A stretch of DNA of 64,000 bases from Lysinibacillus sp. SGAir0095 (GCF_005491425.1 NZ_CP028083.1:3348001-3412000); one strand, 5' to 3'; shown: positions 8,238-16,908, counted from the first letter of the stretch. Notes: generated from the letters alone by a model not told the origin. Program-made: numbers and translations.

Positions 8238-9086
8238 TTACGCTAATGCGTAAATAAAAAAGATACTGATCAAACTGAATACAAGAATCGACCACATTGT
8301 GATGATTACCGGTACCTTGATATGTGTATTTTTTAATGGATTTAATATATGCTCAATTCGATAATTTACAGATGTCTCCGCAAAAGAAGCATAGGCAAAA
8401 GATTTTGTCTCAAGCTTCCCTACTTTTAACATCTTCATTAGTGCACTGCCAATATGGAGTGCTGTCTCTTGTTTTTCTATCGCTAATTCATCTGCCATCA
8501 CTTCTTGAATTACACGATACTTTTCATTAAACCATTTTAATATTGGAATATAAGGCAATGTAACAGAATTAATTGACAGTAAAAAGATTTTTAATGGATC
8601 ATGATTGTTTAGATGGTACGTTTCATGATAAATAACCGCTTCTAACTCTTCTTCGCTCAGCAAGTTTAATAGACCCGTTGACAGAACAATTTTAGGTGAT
8701 ATAAAACCCATTGTAATAGCAACTGGAACTGGATAAGAAATAATGATAAATTCTTTCTTTCTATTTTTGAATTGGTCATTAAATTCCTTTGTTAAACTTT
8801 CACAACTATATTGTTGTAATCGGCGTCTCATTTTCACTGTTTGGATAATCTGGGTACTAATTTTCCAAAGAGCAAATAAAAAAGTACCTATTACCAAAAT
8901 ATCTACTGCATATGTTAATGAGGTTAAACCGATCAATTTTAGAGTATTATGACACACTTCAAAAATATTAAATCGTAAATTTGAACCCGAAATTAGGGAT
9001 ATTAAGTAGAGGCCCATCTGAACAAAAATAGATCCCGAAATTAATATAGACAAGGTAAACATAGATTTCGACTGACGTTTACTCAT
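8238..9086 (-). CDS. M56-family (BlaR1/MecR1-like) membrane metallopeptidase
   Basis: A 282-residue integral membrane zinc protease. The HExxH motif is HETYH (His154, Glu155, His158), and the downstream acidic ligand region is EVMADE (about 195-200), as in gluzincin BlaR1 proteins. Hydrophobic segments lie at about 11-34, 52-75, 165-185 and 258-281. It lacks the extracellular penicillin-binding sensor of BlaR1, ending right after the last membrane helix. Its start overlaps the end of the BlaI-type gene by 8 bases. In this family the protease inactivates the partner repressor on a signal. The signal here is unknown; cell-envelope or thiol stress is a guess from context. Confidence 0.88.
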   Translation of the reverse strand: MSKRQSKSMFTLSILISGSIFVQMGLYLISLISGSNLRFNIFEVCHNTLKLIGLTSLTYAVDILVIGTFLFALWKISTQIIQTVKMRRRLQQYSCESLTKEFNDQFKNRKKEFIIISYPVPVAITMGFISPKIVLSTGLLNLLSEEELEAVIYHETYHLNNHDPLKIFLLSINSVTLPYIPILKWFNEKYRVIQEVMADELAIEKQETALHIGSALMKMLKVGKLETKSFAYASFAETSVNYRIEHILNPLKNTHIKVPVIITMWSILVFSLISIFFIYALA

Positions 9087-9501
9087 CTTTTTTATCCTTT
9101 TTTAATTCTCTAATTTTCAATTCAAGTTTCTTTACCAGCTCATCGTCTACATCCTCTAGTGCATCCAGCATATGACTTACAACAACGCTTCCAAACTCGT
9201 CCATTAGTTCATGAGTCATTTCTTTGGATTGGTTATTTATAAACTCTTCTCTCGATTGAATGGGTTTATAATAGGAGGATCTGCCAACAGGTTTCTTTTG
9301 AAGGATTCCTTTTTCAACTAAACGATTCATCACTGTCATGACTGTATTAAAATTGGTTGGTTTTTCTTTCTCTAGCAAAGTCTGTACTTCCTTAATGGTC
9401 ATTTCTTCTTGATACCAAAGAATGTCCATAATTTTTGCCTCAAGTGGTCCAAAAAATCGATTTAATCCACTCTCTAGCATATTAAATTTTCGAATTTTCA
9501 T
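9079..9501 (-). CDS. BlaI/MecI/CopY-family transcriptional repressor
   Basis: A 140-residue winged-helix repressor. Residues 12-80 contain the family pattern (FGPLEAKIMDILW, NTVMTVMNRLVEKGIL, GRSSYYKP), followed by a dimerisation region (about 85-135). In the family such dimers bind TACA/TGTA palindromes and are cleaved or released through the partner M56 protease, here the next gene (8-base overlap). Likely targets are its own promoter (ACTACA half-sites at 9527-9533 and 9553-9558) and bdbD. The far C-terminus is basic (KKDKKDE). Confidence 0.9.
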   Translation of the reverse strand: MKIRKFNMLESGLNRFFGPLEAKIMDILWYQEEMTIKEVQTLLEKEKPTNFNTVMTVMNRLVEKGILQKKPVGRSSYYKPIQSREEFINNQSKEMTHELMDEFGSVVVSHMLDALEDVDDELVKKLELKIRELKKDKKDE

Positions 9502-9526
9502 GGTTAACCCACCTCACATTACTCAT

Positions 9527-9558
9527 TGTAGTGTTAGTTTATTTATACGTCAACTACA
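9527..9558. promoter_or_regulatory. Degenerate BlaI-type half-sites upstream of the blaI-like gene
   Basis: TTGTAGT (9527-9533) and ACTACA (9553-9558) repeat the half-site of the bdbD palindrome in inverted orientation, 26-57 bases ahead of the repressor start. Neither forms a full palindrome by itself, so autoregulation is plausible but weakly supported. Confidence 0.35.
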
Positions 9559-9580
9559 TAATTCACTCTCTTTAAAAATG

Positions 9581-9626
9581 AAAAGAACTGCCAGTAGAGT
9601 CTTAGAGATAAGACATTCCTGGCAGT
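9581..9626 (-). terminator. Terminator of the aldo/keto reductase gene
   Basis: On the minus strand an outer stem ACTGCCAG/CTGGCAGT (arms 9587-9594 and 9619-9626) encloses an inner GTCTTA/TAAGAC stem. It is followed by TTCTTTT, just after the reductase stop. Confidence 0.75.
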
Positions 9627-9631
9627 AGATC

Positions 9632-10465
9632 TTAGAAATCGAAGTTAAAGTTATCCGGGTTCTTACCGAAGCGTTGATTTTTATTTAATTGGTCAAGACG
9701 AGTCATTTGTTCTTTGGAAAGCTCAAAATCAAAAACTTGAGCATTTTCCTTAATGCGACATGGTGTAACAGACTTCGGTATCGAAATACTATCATGTTGA
9801 TAATGCCAACGAAGGATTACTTGTGCTGTAGACTTCCCGACTTTTTCAGCAATCGCCAAAATTGTTTCATCCTGAAGAATCACTCCACGACCTAGTGGTG
9901 ACCATGCAGTAAGTGCCATCTCATTTTCTTTACAAAATGCGCTTAGCTGTTCTTGTGATAAATAGGGATGCATTTCAACTTGATTGACCATTGGTTTTAC
10001 ATTTGCTTTTAAAAATACTTTCTCAAGATGGTGTATATGGTGGTTTGATACACCTGGTACGCGAATTAGCCGTTCTTCATAAAGGCGCTCAATTGCACGA
10101 TACGTATCCACGAACTTCTCCTCTACTGGCCAATGCGTTAAATATAAATCTATATAGTCAAGACCTAATTTTTTCATTGAGGTTTCAAATGCACGTAATG
10201 TTTCATCGTAGCCCTGATCTGTGTTCCAAACCTTCGTTGTGACAAAAATTTCTTCTCGCGGAACTTCCGAAGCCCGAATCGCTTCCCCAACCTCTTCCTC
10301 ATTGTAATAAAGTGCAGCAGTATCGATGGCACGATAACCAAACTCAAGGGCCTTACTCATAGCCTGGATTGCTTCTTCACGATTTGTCATTTTGTAAACG
10401 CCCAAGCCTAAATAGGGCATGTTTACTCCATTTGCTAATATTTTTGATGGGATTACTACCGTCAA
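9632..10465 (-). CDS. Aldo/keto reductase
   Basis: A 277-residue NADPH-dependent oxidoreductase of the AKR5 type. The catalytic tetrad is recognisable: Asp in AIDTAALYYNEEEVG, the Tyr two residues on, Lys in VTTKVWN, and His in LYLTHWP. The cofactor phosphate loop is SIPKSVTPCRIKEN near the C-terminus. I chose TTG at 10465 because AGGAGTGA lies 5 bases before it and the family usually begins a few residues before the first strand; an ATG 51 bases further upstream has no good ribosome binding site. Substrates are usually glyoxals or other aldehydes. Monocistronic. Confidence 0.88.
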   Translation of the reverse strand: MTVVIPSKILANGVNMPYLGLGVYKMTNREEAIQAMSKALEFGYRAIDTAALYYNEEEVGEAIRASEVPREEIFVTTKVWNTDQGYDETLRAFETSMKKLGLDYIDLYLTHWPVEEKFVDTYRAIERLYEERLIRVPGVSNHHIHHLEKVFLKANVKPMVNQVEMHPYLSQEQLSAFCKENEMALTAWSPLGRGVILQDETILAIAEKVGKSTAQVILRWHYQHDSISIPKSVTPCRIKENAQVFDFELSKEQMTRLDQLNKNQRFGKNPDNFNFDF

Positions 10466-10709
10466 TTTACTCACTCCTATCTTTTCTATCTTCATTATAT
10501 GATGGATTTCAATCATACCAAAACAATCGCTTTAATCATTTAATCTCATTACTATTTATCTCTATAGCTTGCTATATTAAAATCTCACATAACAATTATT
10601 TTTACATATTTCATCGTTCTAACTATCAACTTCTATAAATATAAATAATAAAGGACTATTTTCTTATCCTAACGTCCGTTTACTATGTAATTTAGGGAGG
10701 TTACTATTT

Positions 10710-12323
10710 ATGATGGATACACCGTTATTGTTAACTAGCTTTTTAGATCGGGTTGAAAGATATTTTCCACAGAAATTAATTATTTCGAGAACTAGCTCAG
10801 ATACCATTCATCGCATTACCTATAAAGAATATGTCAAGCGTACTCGAAAACTAGCAAATGCATTAACTAAACTAGGCATGAAACAAGGAACGAAAGTGGG
10901 TTCTTTTGCATGGAATCATCATCGACATCTAGAAGCTTATTTTGCTGTTCCTTGCGCTGGTGCTATTTTGCATATGATTAATATTCGTTTATCCCCTGAA
11001 CATATTATTTACGTTATTAATCATGCTGAAGATGAAATTCTATTAATTGATGGTGATCTACTCCCATTATTTGAAAAAGCAATTCCATATCTAAAAACGG
11101 TGAAACATATTGTCGTGATGCAAGATAATATGGACGTTCCTGAATCCAGCTTCCCAAATATTCACTCCTATGAAAAATTACTGGCTGAAACTGATGATAC
11201 ATTTGATTTCCCTAAAGATTTAGATGAAAATGCCCCTGCTGGAATGTGTTATACAAGTGCAACAACAGGCATGCCAAAAGGGGTGGTCTATTCACACCGT
11301 GGTCTAGTGCTACACAGTCTAGCACTCGGTTTAGCAGACAGTATGGGCGTACGTGAACAAGATGTCGTTTTACCTATTGTTCCAATGTTCCATGCAAATG
11401 CTTGGGGCTTACCCTTTGCAGGTGTTGCTTATGGTTCAACTCAAGTGTTACCAGGTCCGGCCTTCACACCTTCCTTAATACTCGACTTAGTCGAACAAGA
11501 AAAAGTGACCTTAACAGCAGGAGTACCAACAATTTGGTTAGGCGTTGCCCAGGAACAACAGAAAAATCCTCGCAACATTTCGTCTTTGCGTGCTGTTGTG
11601 TGTGGAGGATCAGCTTCACCAAAAGGATTAATCAAAACCTTCGAGGAGACATTTAAGGTTCCATATATTGTTGGCTACGGGATGACGGAAACTTCACCGA
11701 TTGTTTCGTTATCTAATTACACATCTGCTATGGACGATTGGACTCCTGAAGAGAAATTAGATATTCGTGCTTCACAAGGATTAACCGTTCCTCTACTTGA
11801 TACGGAGGTAGTGAATGAGACGGGCGTTGTTCCATGGGATGGTAGAACTATGGGTGAACTTCGCATACGCGGACCTTGGATTGCAAATGAGTATTATAAA
11901 GATGAAAGATCGATAGACGCATTCAAGGATGGATGGCTTTACACGGGAGATATTGCCGTTGTAACTCCTGAAGGGTATATAAAAATTACAGATCGTACGA
12001 AAGATTTAATCAAAAGTGGCGGTGAATGGATTTCTTCGGTTGAAATAGAAAATGCTTTAATGACACATGAAGCAATTTTTGAAGCAGCTGTTATTGCCAT
12101 TCCCCACGAGAAATGGCTGGAACGCCCATTAGCCTGCGTTGTTTTAAAAGAAGGAAAAGAAGCTACAAAAGAGGCATTAATCAGTTACTTAGAAGGACAA
12201 TTCGCAAAATGGTGGCTACCGGATGATATTGTCTTCCTAAACGAAATTCCAAAAACATCTGTTGGTAAATTCTTAAAAGCAAAATTAAGAGAAGATTTAA
12301 AAGATTATCAAGTGAAGATTTAA
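10710..12323 (+). CDS. Fatty-acid/medium-chain acyl-CoA synthetase (AMP-binding family)
   Basis: A 537-residue ATP-dependent acyl-CoA ligase. It has the phosphate-binding loop TSATTGMPKGVVYSHR (about 178-193), GYGMTETSP, the Asp-containing YTGDIAV and DRTKDLIKSGGEWISS hinge, and the catalytic lysine in PKTSVGKFLK. The order and the W in VPMFHANAWGLPF fit the AlkK-like medium/long-chain fatty-acyl CoA synthetases. GGAGG lies 9 bases ahead of ATG 10710 (an ATG at 10713 is also possible). No beta-oxidation genes flank it; it ends with its own terminator. Confidence 0.92.
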   Translation: MMDTPLLLTSFLDRVERYFPQKLIISRTSSDTIHRITYKEYVKRTRKLANALTKLGMKQGTKVGSFAWNHHRHLEAYFAVPCAGAILHMINIRLSPEHIIYVINHAEDEILLIDGDLLPLFEKAIPYLKTVKHIVVMQDNMDVPESSFPNIHSYEKLLAETDDTFDFPKDLDENAPAGMCYTSATTGMPKGVVYSHRGLVLHSLALGLADSMGVREQDVVLPIVPMFHANAWGLPFAGVAYGSTQVLPGPAFTPSLILDLVEQEKVTLTAGVPTIWLGVAQEQQKNPRNISSLRAVVCGGSASPKGLIKTFEETFKVPYIVGYGMTETSPIVSLSNYTSAMDDWTPEEKLDIRASQGLTVPLLDTEVVNETGVVPWDGRTMGELRIRGPWIANEYYKDERSIDAFKDGWLYTGDIAVVTPEGYIKITDRTKDLIKSGGEWISSVEIENALMTHEAIFEAAVIAIPHEKWLERPLACVVLKEGKEATKEALISYLEGQFAKWWLPDDIVFLNEIPKTSVGKFLKAKLREDLKDYQVKI

Positions 12324-12330
12324 GAGAAGA

Positions 12331-12368
12331 GGGGTATCTCCATTTTATAGGGGAAACCCCCTTTTTTT
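12331..12368 (+). terminator. Terminator of the acyl-CoA synthetase gene
   Basis: An 11-bp stem (12331-12341 and 12350-12360, one mismatch and one G:U) is followed by CTTTTTTTC. Confidence 0.85.
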
Positions 12369-12418
12369 CGAGAGTAGAAGTTTACGGTATAATACGCTGT
12401 ATATTGGGAATTGATCTA

Positions 12419-12619
12419 TTAATTTTTTCGTTTTAGACTTTCTTTTTCATCATTATCATTATCGAGCTCATCAAATTGAATAGGATCCGGGAAACGTTCA
12501 TCTTCCTCCAATTGTGCACCATCACGCATCCGTTCCATTTGCTTTCCTAAAAAAATTAAGTCTTCCATATTATTTGCCATAGTTCCGCTTAAAATAGATT
12601 TATCTTGTTCCACAATCAT
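12419..12619 (-). CDS. Conserved small acidic protein of unknown function
   Basis: About 66 residues, acidic and hydrophilic, with the core LSGTMANNMEDLIFLGKQMERM followed by RDGAQLEEDERFPDP. I have the impression of a conserved Bacillaceae family without assigned function but cannot name it. AGGAGG lies 3 bases before ATG 12619 and 9 bases before an in-frame GTG at 12613, so the GTG is the equally likely or better start. The longer frame from 12646 would begin upstream of the ribosome binding site. It is transcribed towards the acyl-CoA synthetase terminator. Confidence 0.65.
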   Translation of the reverse strand: MIVEQDKSILSGTMANNMEDLIFLGKQMERMRDGAQLEEDERFPDPIQFDELDNDNDEKESLKRKN

Positions 12620-12753
12620 CAGCCTCCTTTCTTTATTATTACCCAATAATGAGAATTGAACCTCTTTTTGATATAAGAAATTAATGTAGTAAAGTTTTTT
12701 TATTTGAGCTATACTTAGTAGAGAGATTTTATATACACAAGGAGGATACTTCC

Positions 12754-12846
12754 ATGGGTTTAGTATTAATTCTTGGTGTTACAGTAGCATTCTTAATCGC
12801 TATCTTTACAGCTGGTTATGAAGGCGATTACACATCAAACAAATAA
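12754..12846 (+). CDS. 30-residue single-span membrane microprotein
   Basis: ATG 12754 follows AAGGAGG with 7-base spacing and a stop comes after 30 codons. The product starts MGLVLILGVTVAFLIAIF and ends AGYEGDYTSNK: one hydrophobic helix with a short polar C-terminal tail. A dedicated strong terminator follows 11 bases after the stop, so this is a complete small transcription unit. I do not recognise the family; regulatory subunits of membrane complexes often look like this, but nothing adjacent shows a partner. Confidence 0.7.
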   Translation: MGLVLILGVTVAFLIAIFTAGYEGDYTSNK

Positions 12847-12857
12847 TCATAGTACAA

Positions 12858-12898
12858 AAGAAGCTAGGGTAACATAAGTTATCCTAGCTTCTTTTTTT
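12858..12898 (+). terminator. Strong terminator of the microprotein gene
   Basis: A 16-bp stem with one G:U pair (arms 12858-12873 and 12878-12893), a 4-base loop and a run of T. Confidence 0.9.
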
Positions 12899-12995
12899 AA
12901 TACACTTTCCTCTTGATAGCCTCTTGACTTTTACTACTATCAAAAATATACTTAGTTACATAAAGTAAGTTGATTATCTAAAGGAGGCAAATTCT

Positions 12996-13883
12996 ATGCC
13001 GACACACTTTCATAAAAAACCCAATATGTATGTTTCACATGTTCAGTTAAAGGTTTCAAACCTTGAACGTTCAATTGATTATTATAAATCCATCATTGGA
13101 TTTGATGTCTTGGAGCAAACACAGACATCCGCAGTCCTAACATTTGATGGGTCTACAAGTTTGTTATCATTAGAAGAAGTACCGAATGCCCTTCCATTAA
13201 GACGTGGTCAAGCTGGGCTATATCACTTTGCTCTTTTACTACCCACTCGTAAAGACTTAGGTAACTTTATTCAAAATATTATTCAGCAAAATGTACGAGT
13301 AGGAGCAGGTGACCATCATGTAAGTGAAGCGTTTTACTTAAACGATCCTGATGGAAACGGTATTGAGGTATACTCTGATCGACCTGAACAAGAGTGGATT
13401 TGGCAAGAGGATGGTAAAGTCTACATGACAACTGAGCAAGTCGATGTACAATCTGTACTCCGAGATGCTGACGGGACATGGAGTGGTCTGCCTAATGGAA
13501 CAGTCATGGGTCATATCCACTTATCTGTTGCAAATTTAGCGGAGAGCGAAAAATTCTACACACAAGCTTTAGGCTACGAAATTGTAACCCGTTACGGGGA
13601 TCAAGCATTATTTATCTCAACTGGGAAGTATCACCATCATATCGGTCTAAATACTTGGGAAAGCTTAAACGGTACCCCAGTTCCGGAGAATGGTATAGGC
13701 CTTAAATCGTTTACTATCGTGTTAGACAATGAAGCACAAGCTGATCAAATTAAGAGTAATCTGGCTTCAATGGGTGCAAAAGTAGAAGTTTTCGAAGGTG
13801 CATCTGATTTCGGCGGCGTGCAAAACTTCTCAACCCTTGACCCATCTGGAATTCGTATTGTTTTTACTTTTGATGGGGTATAA
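12996..13883 (+). CDS. catE: VOC-family ring-cleavage dioxygenase, CatE-like
   Basis: A 295-residue protein made of two vicinal-oxygen-chelate modules (about 12-130 and 165-290). The first carries HVQLKVSNLERSIDYY and GLYHFALLLP, the second MGHIHLSVANLAESEKFY and HHHIGLNTWE; these supply His and Glu metal ligands. Length and layout match B. subtilis CatE, a catechol 2,3-dioxygenase acting on aromatic diols with Fe(II). An AAAGGAGG site precedes ATG 12996. A related but different VOC activity is possible because the family is broad. Confidence 0.8.
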   Translation: MPTHFHKKPNMYVSHVQLKVSNLERSIDYYKSIIGFDVLEQTQTSAVLTFDGSTSLLSLEEVPNALPLRRGQAGLYHFALLLPTRKDLGNFIQNIIQQNVRVGAGDHHVSEAFYLNDPDGNGIEVYSDRPEQEWIWQEDGKVYMTTEQVDVQSVLRDADGTWSGLPNGTVMGHIHLSVANLAESEKFYTQALGYEIVTRYGDQALFISTGKYHHHIGLNTWESLNGTPVPENGIGLKSFTIVLDNEAQADQIKSNLASMGAKVEVFEGASDFGGVQNFSTLDPSGIRIVFTFDGV

Positions 13884-13935
13884 AAAAGAAGCAACTTAGG
13901 AAGCCGCTATTGATTGTCCTGCACTCAGAGACTTT

Positions 13936-14345
13936 CCTTATAAGTTAACGACAATTTTTTCTTAGTCCTGCGATTTTTGTCCTCGAGTGTGCTTATCGAG
14001 GGCAATTTTTTCTTATTTCTTGGATTTGTGTCCACGAGACTGCTTATCAGGGACAAATTTTCCTTAGTCCTGCAATTTTTGTCCTCGAGACTGTATATCA
14101 GGGACAACTTTTTCTTAGTCCTGCAATTTTTGTCCTCGAGACTGCTTATCAGGGACAACTTTTTCTTAGTCCTGCAATTTTTGTCCTCGAGACTGCTTAT
14201 CAGGGACAATTTTTTCTTAGTCCTGCAATTTTTGTCCTCGAGATTGCTTTTCGGGGACAATTTTTTCTTATTTCTTGGATTTTTGTCCACGAGACTGTAT
14301 ATCAATGACAACTTTTTTTACTTCTTCGATTTTGGGCTACGAGTT
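13936..14345. repeat. 51-bp tandem repeat array (about 7-8 units)
   Basis: The motif TCCTGCAATTTTTGTCCTCG recurs at 14068, 14119, 14170 and 14221, exactly 51 bp apart, with diverged copies at about 13966 and 14017 and beyond 14268. Each unit carries TTGTCC...GGACAA, able to fold into a short hairpin. Because 51 is a multiple of 3, long repetitive frames appear on both strands (17-residue periods rich in Lys/Arg/Ser on the minus strand, hydrophobic on the plus strand). Neither has a convincing ribosome binding site, so I treat the array as non-coding. Confidence 0.85.
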
Positions 14346-14606
14346 GCACCCTCGCTTCCCATAATCAATCAAATCAAACTCCTTTGAACATTGAGAAGCA
14401 ATCTCTCTCGCTTATTTGCCCCAATCCAATACCAGTTAGGAAGCACTGTCTCTCGTACCTACTTTTACTTTTTGCACCAATATTTATTTCGAAGATTCCT
14501 CAATCTCTTCATAAAAAAAAGACCCCTGTTCCCAACCAAATTCAGTCAAATGGCGAATGTATGACCATTAATAGTCCCTTTAAAATGAACGAAAGGGGGA
14601 ATTTTT

Positions 14607-15020
14607 GTGGAAAAACGATGGCCAACTGAATTGCCTGTGGTACAAGTACGTGTTGCCCGGCCTACAGATCAAATTGAAGTGCTGGAAAGGTTTTATTGTG
14701 AGGGAGTGGGCTTAGAGAAAATTGGATCTTTTAGTGGGCACCGAGGCTATACTGGTCTATTAATTGGCATGCCTGATGCTAGCTATCATTTGGAATTTAC
14801 ACAGCATATTGAGGGTAGCCCATGTCCTGCACCAAGTAAGGATAACCTACTTGTATTTTATATCCCGAATCAAGCATCTATTGATGCTATTGCAAAAAGA
14901 CTAAAGGAAATGGGTTATCCAGAAGTAGCTCCTGAAAACCCTTATTGGGAAGAAAAAGGGGTTACAATTGAGGATCCAGATGGCTGGCGAATTGTTTTAA
15001 TGAACACAAACGGAATATAA
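14607..15020 (+). CDS. VOC-family (glyoxalase-like) protein
   Basis: A 137-residue single VOC module with the typical start VQVRVARPTDQIEVLERFYCEG, the strand SYHLEFTQH, and a C-terminal IEDPDGWRIVLMN where the Glu/Asp-containing strand ends the fold. GTG 14607 is the start: AAGGGGG lies about 7 bases upstream. The reaction cannot be predicted; the superfamily covers glyoxalases, dioxygenases and antibiotic-binding proteins. It ends at a bidirectional terminator shared with trmL. Confidence 0.82.
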   Translation: MEKRWPTELPVVQVRVARPTDQIEVLERFYCEGVGLEKIGSFSGHRGYTGLLIGMPDASYHLEFTQHIEGSPCPAPSKDNLLVFYIPNQASIDAIAKRLKEMGYPEVAPENPYWEEKGVTIEDPDGWRIVLMNTNGI

Positions 15021-15021
15021 A

Positions 15022-15067
15022 ATAAAGCTCCATTGTGTGGCATTTACACTACACAATGGAGCTTTAT
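15022..15067. terminator. Bidirectional terminator between the VOC and trmL genes
   Basis: A perfect 17-bp stem (15022-15038 and 15051-15067) begins with ATAAAGCTCC and lies between two convergent stop codons. Confidence 0.88.
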
Positions 15068-15068
15068 A

Positions 15069-15542
15069 CTATTTTAATCCAGGGAAATTTTGTTGACGTA
15101 ATGCTTCGTAAATGATGATGGCTGCCGTGTTCGATAAATTTAGCGAGCGTACATGATCACTCTGGGGTATACGCAAACATTTATCGCGGCGTTCATAGGC
15201 AAAATCCTTTGGCAAACCCGTCGTCTCTTTCCCAAACATGAAATAAATATCTTTTTCTTTATCGCTAAAGTCATGGTTGGAGTATGGTTCATCACTGTAA
15301 GTTTCAATAAGAAATAGCTCGCCATCATTTGAATACTGGATAAAGTCTTCTAAACTATCGTGATAGACAATATTGACTGAGTGCCAATAATCTAATCCCG
15401 CACGTTTAAGCATTTTATCATCTGTCGAAAACCCTAGTGGGCGGATTAAATGTAAAGATGTCTTTGTTCCTGCACAAGTACGAGCAATGTTTCCCGTATT
15501 GGCTGGAATTTCAGGTTGATATAATACGATATGCAATGGCAA
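15069..15542 (-). CDS. trmL: tRNA (cytidine/uridine-34-2'-O)-methyltransferase TrmL
   Basis: A 157-residue SPOUT-fold methyltransferase that uses SAM to methylate the wobble ribose of tRNA-Leu isoacceptors. Diagnostic segments are VLYQPEIPANTGNIARTCAGT at the N-terminus, the knot motif MFGKETTGLP, and IPQSDHVRSLNLSNTAAIIIYEALRQ at the C-terminus. Length is typical for the short SpoU/TrmL group (B. subtilis CspR). It lies next to queG, another tRNA position-34 modifier, on the same strand. Confidence 0.94.
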   Translation of the reverse strand: MPLHIVLYQPEIPANTGNIARTCAGTKTSLHLIRPLGFSTDDKMLKRAGLDYWHSVNIVYHDSLEDFIQYSNDGELFLIETYSDEPYSNHDFSDKEKDIYFMFGKETTGLPKDFAYERRDKCLRIPQSDHVRSLNLSNTAAIIIYEALRQQNFPGLK

Positions 15543-15692
15543 ATCAGGACACTTCCCTCACTATATTTCTACTACAATTATATTATTGAAGAAAAGTACT
15601 TTCTTCAACATTAAATAACCTCTTCATTTACTGGCTATTATGCTTAGTTATCGGCAACTAGCAAATTCACTAGCCACCCAATGTTATCTTAC

Positions 15693-16838
15693 TTAAGCAT
15701 TCAATAACTTAAGCCCCTTCTCGATCTCGCGAAGAACTTCTTCATCTTTTTCAACATCCATGGCCTTTTGTAATGCTTCTTTTGCACTTGGACCACCGAT
15801 TTTCCCTATAGCCCATGCAGCTGTTCCACGCATCACTGGACGTTCATCTTTAGACATAATAGTGATTAAATCTGGTATAGCTGATTGTTCTTTAAAGTGC
15901 GCCAGTGCAATAATGGCATTACGCTGTATGGGCTTCTTGCCTCTCCAGGAGCCAGACATATAGCCAAACTTGGCTTTAAATTCTTTATTCGACATTTGAA
16001 GCAGCGGTTGTAAAAGGGGTTTTGCCAACTCTGGATCTGGCTTAAACTCATCATGAATCCAGTTGCTTTTCCCTTTATTTTTAGGGCAAACTGTTTGGCA
16101 TGTATCACAGCCATAAATACGATTTCCCAGTTCTTTCCGAAACTCATCCGGTAAAAAGTCTTTCGTTTGCGTTAGGAATGCCACACAACGCTTTGAATTT
16201 AGCTGCCCGCCCTCGACCAATGCTCCTGTTGGACAAACATCTAAACACAGTCGGCAATCCCCACATTCATCCTCAATTGGTGTATCTGGTTTAAAAGGAA
16301 TATTGGTGATCATTTCTCCTAAGTATACGTATGAACCAAACTCCGGAGTAATAATCGAACAGTTCTTGCCACTCCAACCAATACCCGCTCGCTCTGCAAC
16401 TGCTCGGTCCACCAGCTCACCAGTGTCTACCATCGACTTGGTTTGAGCATTAGGAATGCGCTTTTTCAACCATTCTTCAATTAAGTTTAAACGCTCCCGC
16501 ATAGCAACGTGGTAATCGATGCCCCATGAGGCTCTAGCAAAAATCCCACGACGTTCACCCTTCTTACCTGTTGGGGCATCTTGCATTCTCGATGGGTATG
16601 CTAGAGCAATGGCGATAATACTTTCTGCGCTATCTAAAAGAAGCAGGGGCTCGGTCCTTTTCTCAATATCCGATTCTTCAAAACCCGATTGATAGCCCAA
16701 CTCCTGCTGACGTTTTAATCGATTTTTCATCTCATGAAAGGGAGAGGCATGCGTAAAACCGATTTTGTCCACGCCAATGGACTTTGCGTATTCAACTAAC
16801 TCTGTTTGCAATTGTTCGATTTTCATTTTCGCATTCAA
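15693..16838 (-). CDS. queG: Epoxyqueuosine reductase QueG
   Basis: A 381-residue cobalamin-dependent iron-sulfur enzyme that performs the last step of queuosine synthesis in tRNA. It has the substrate region IGWSGKNCSIITPEFGSYVYLGE, two 4Fe-4S motifs (CGDCRLCLDVCPTGAL and, later, CDTCQTVCPKN), and a C-terminal HEAT-like repeat region (about 305-378), as in the Bacillus enzymes. AAGGAG lies 4 bases before the first ATG and 12 before the second (MKIEQLQ), so the start is uncertain by four codons. Confidence 0.94.
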   Translation of the reverse strand: MNAKMKIEQLQTELVEYAKSIGVDKIGFTHASPFHEMKNRLKRQQELGYQSGFEESDIEKRTEPLLLLDSAESIIAIALAYPSRMQDAPTGKKGERRGIFARASWGIDYHVAMRERLNLIEEWLKKRIPNAQTKSMVDTGELVDRAVAERAGIGWSGKNCSIITPEFGSYVYLGEMITNIPFKPDTPIEDECGDCRLCLDVCPTGALVEGGQLNSKRCVAFLTQTKDFLPDEFRKELGNRIYGCDTCQTVCPKNKGKSNWIHDEFKPDPELAKPLLQPLLQMSNKEFKAKFGYMSGSWRGKKPIQRNAIIALAHFKEQSAIPDLITIMSKDERPVMRGTAAWAIGKIGGPSAKEALQKAMDVEKDEEVLREIEKGLKLLNA

Positions 16839-16908
16839 CTCCTTTTTTTGGTAAAATATATTTTAACCGCAAGTATTCGGTGAAATCTAAAAATTGTAGG
16901 TGATTTGC

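Noticed and set aside
9991-10242. Plus-strand frame within the aldo/keto reductase gene
   Set aside because: Antisense shadow of a gene with intact catalytic motifs.
13936-14345. CRISPR array
   Set aside because: The units are contiguous tandem repeats with no unique spacers, and no cas genes are present.
13925-14387. Repetitive protein genes on either strand over the 51-bp array
   Set aside because: Open frames follow from the 51-bp period; no ribosome binding site, and both strands are open equally.
14384-14629. 81-residue plus-strand frame before the second VOC gene
   Set aside because: No ribosome binding site, unusual composition and overlap with the well-supported VOC start.
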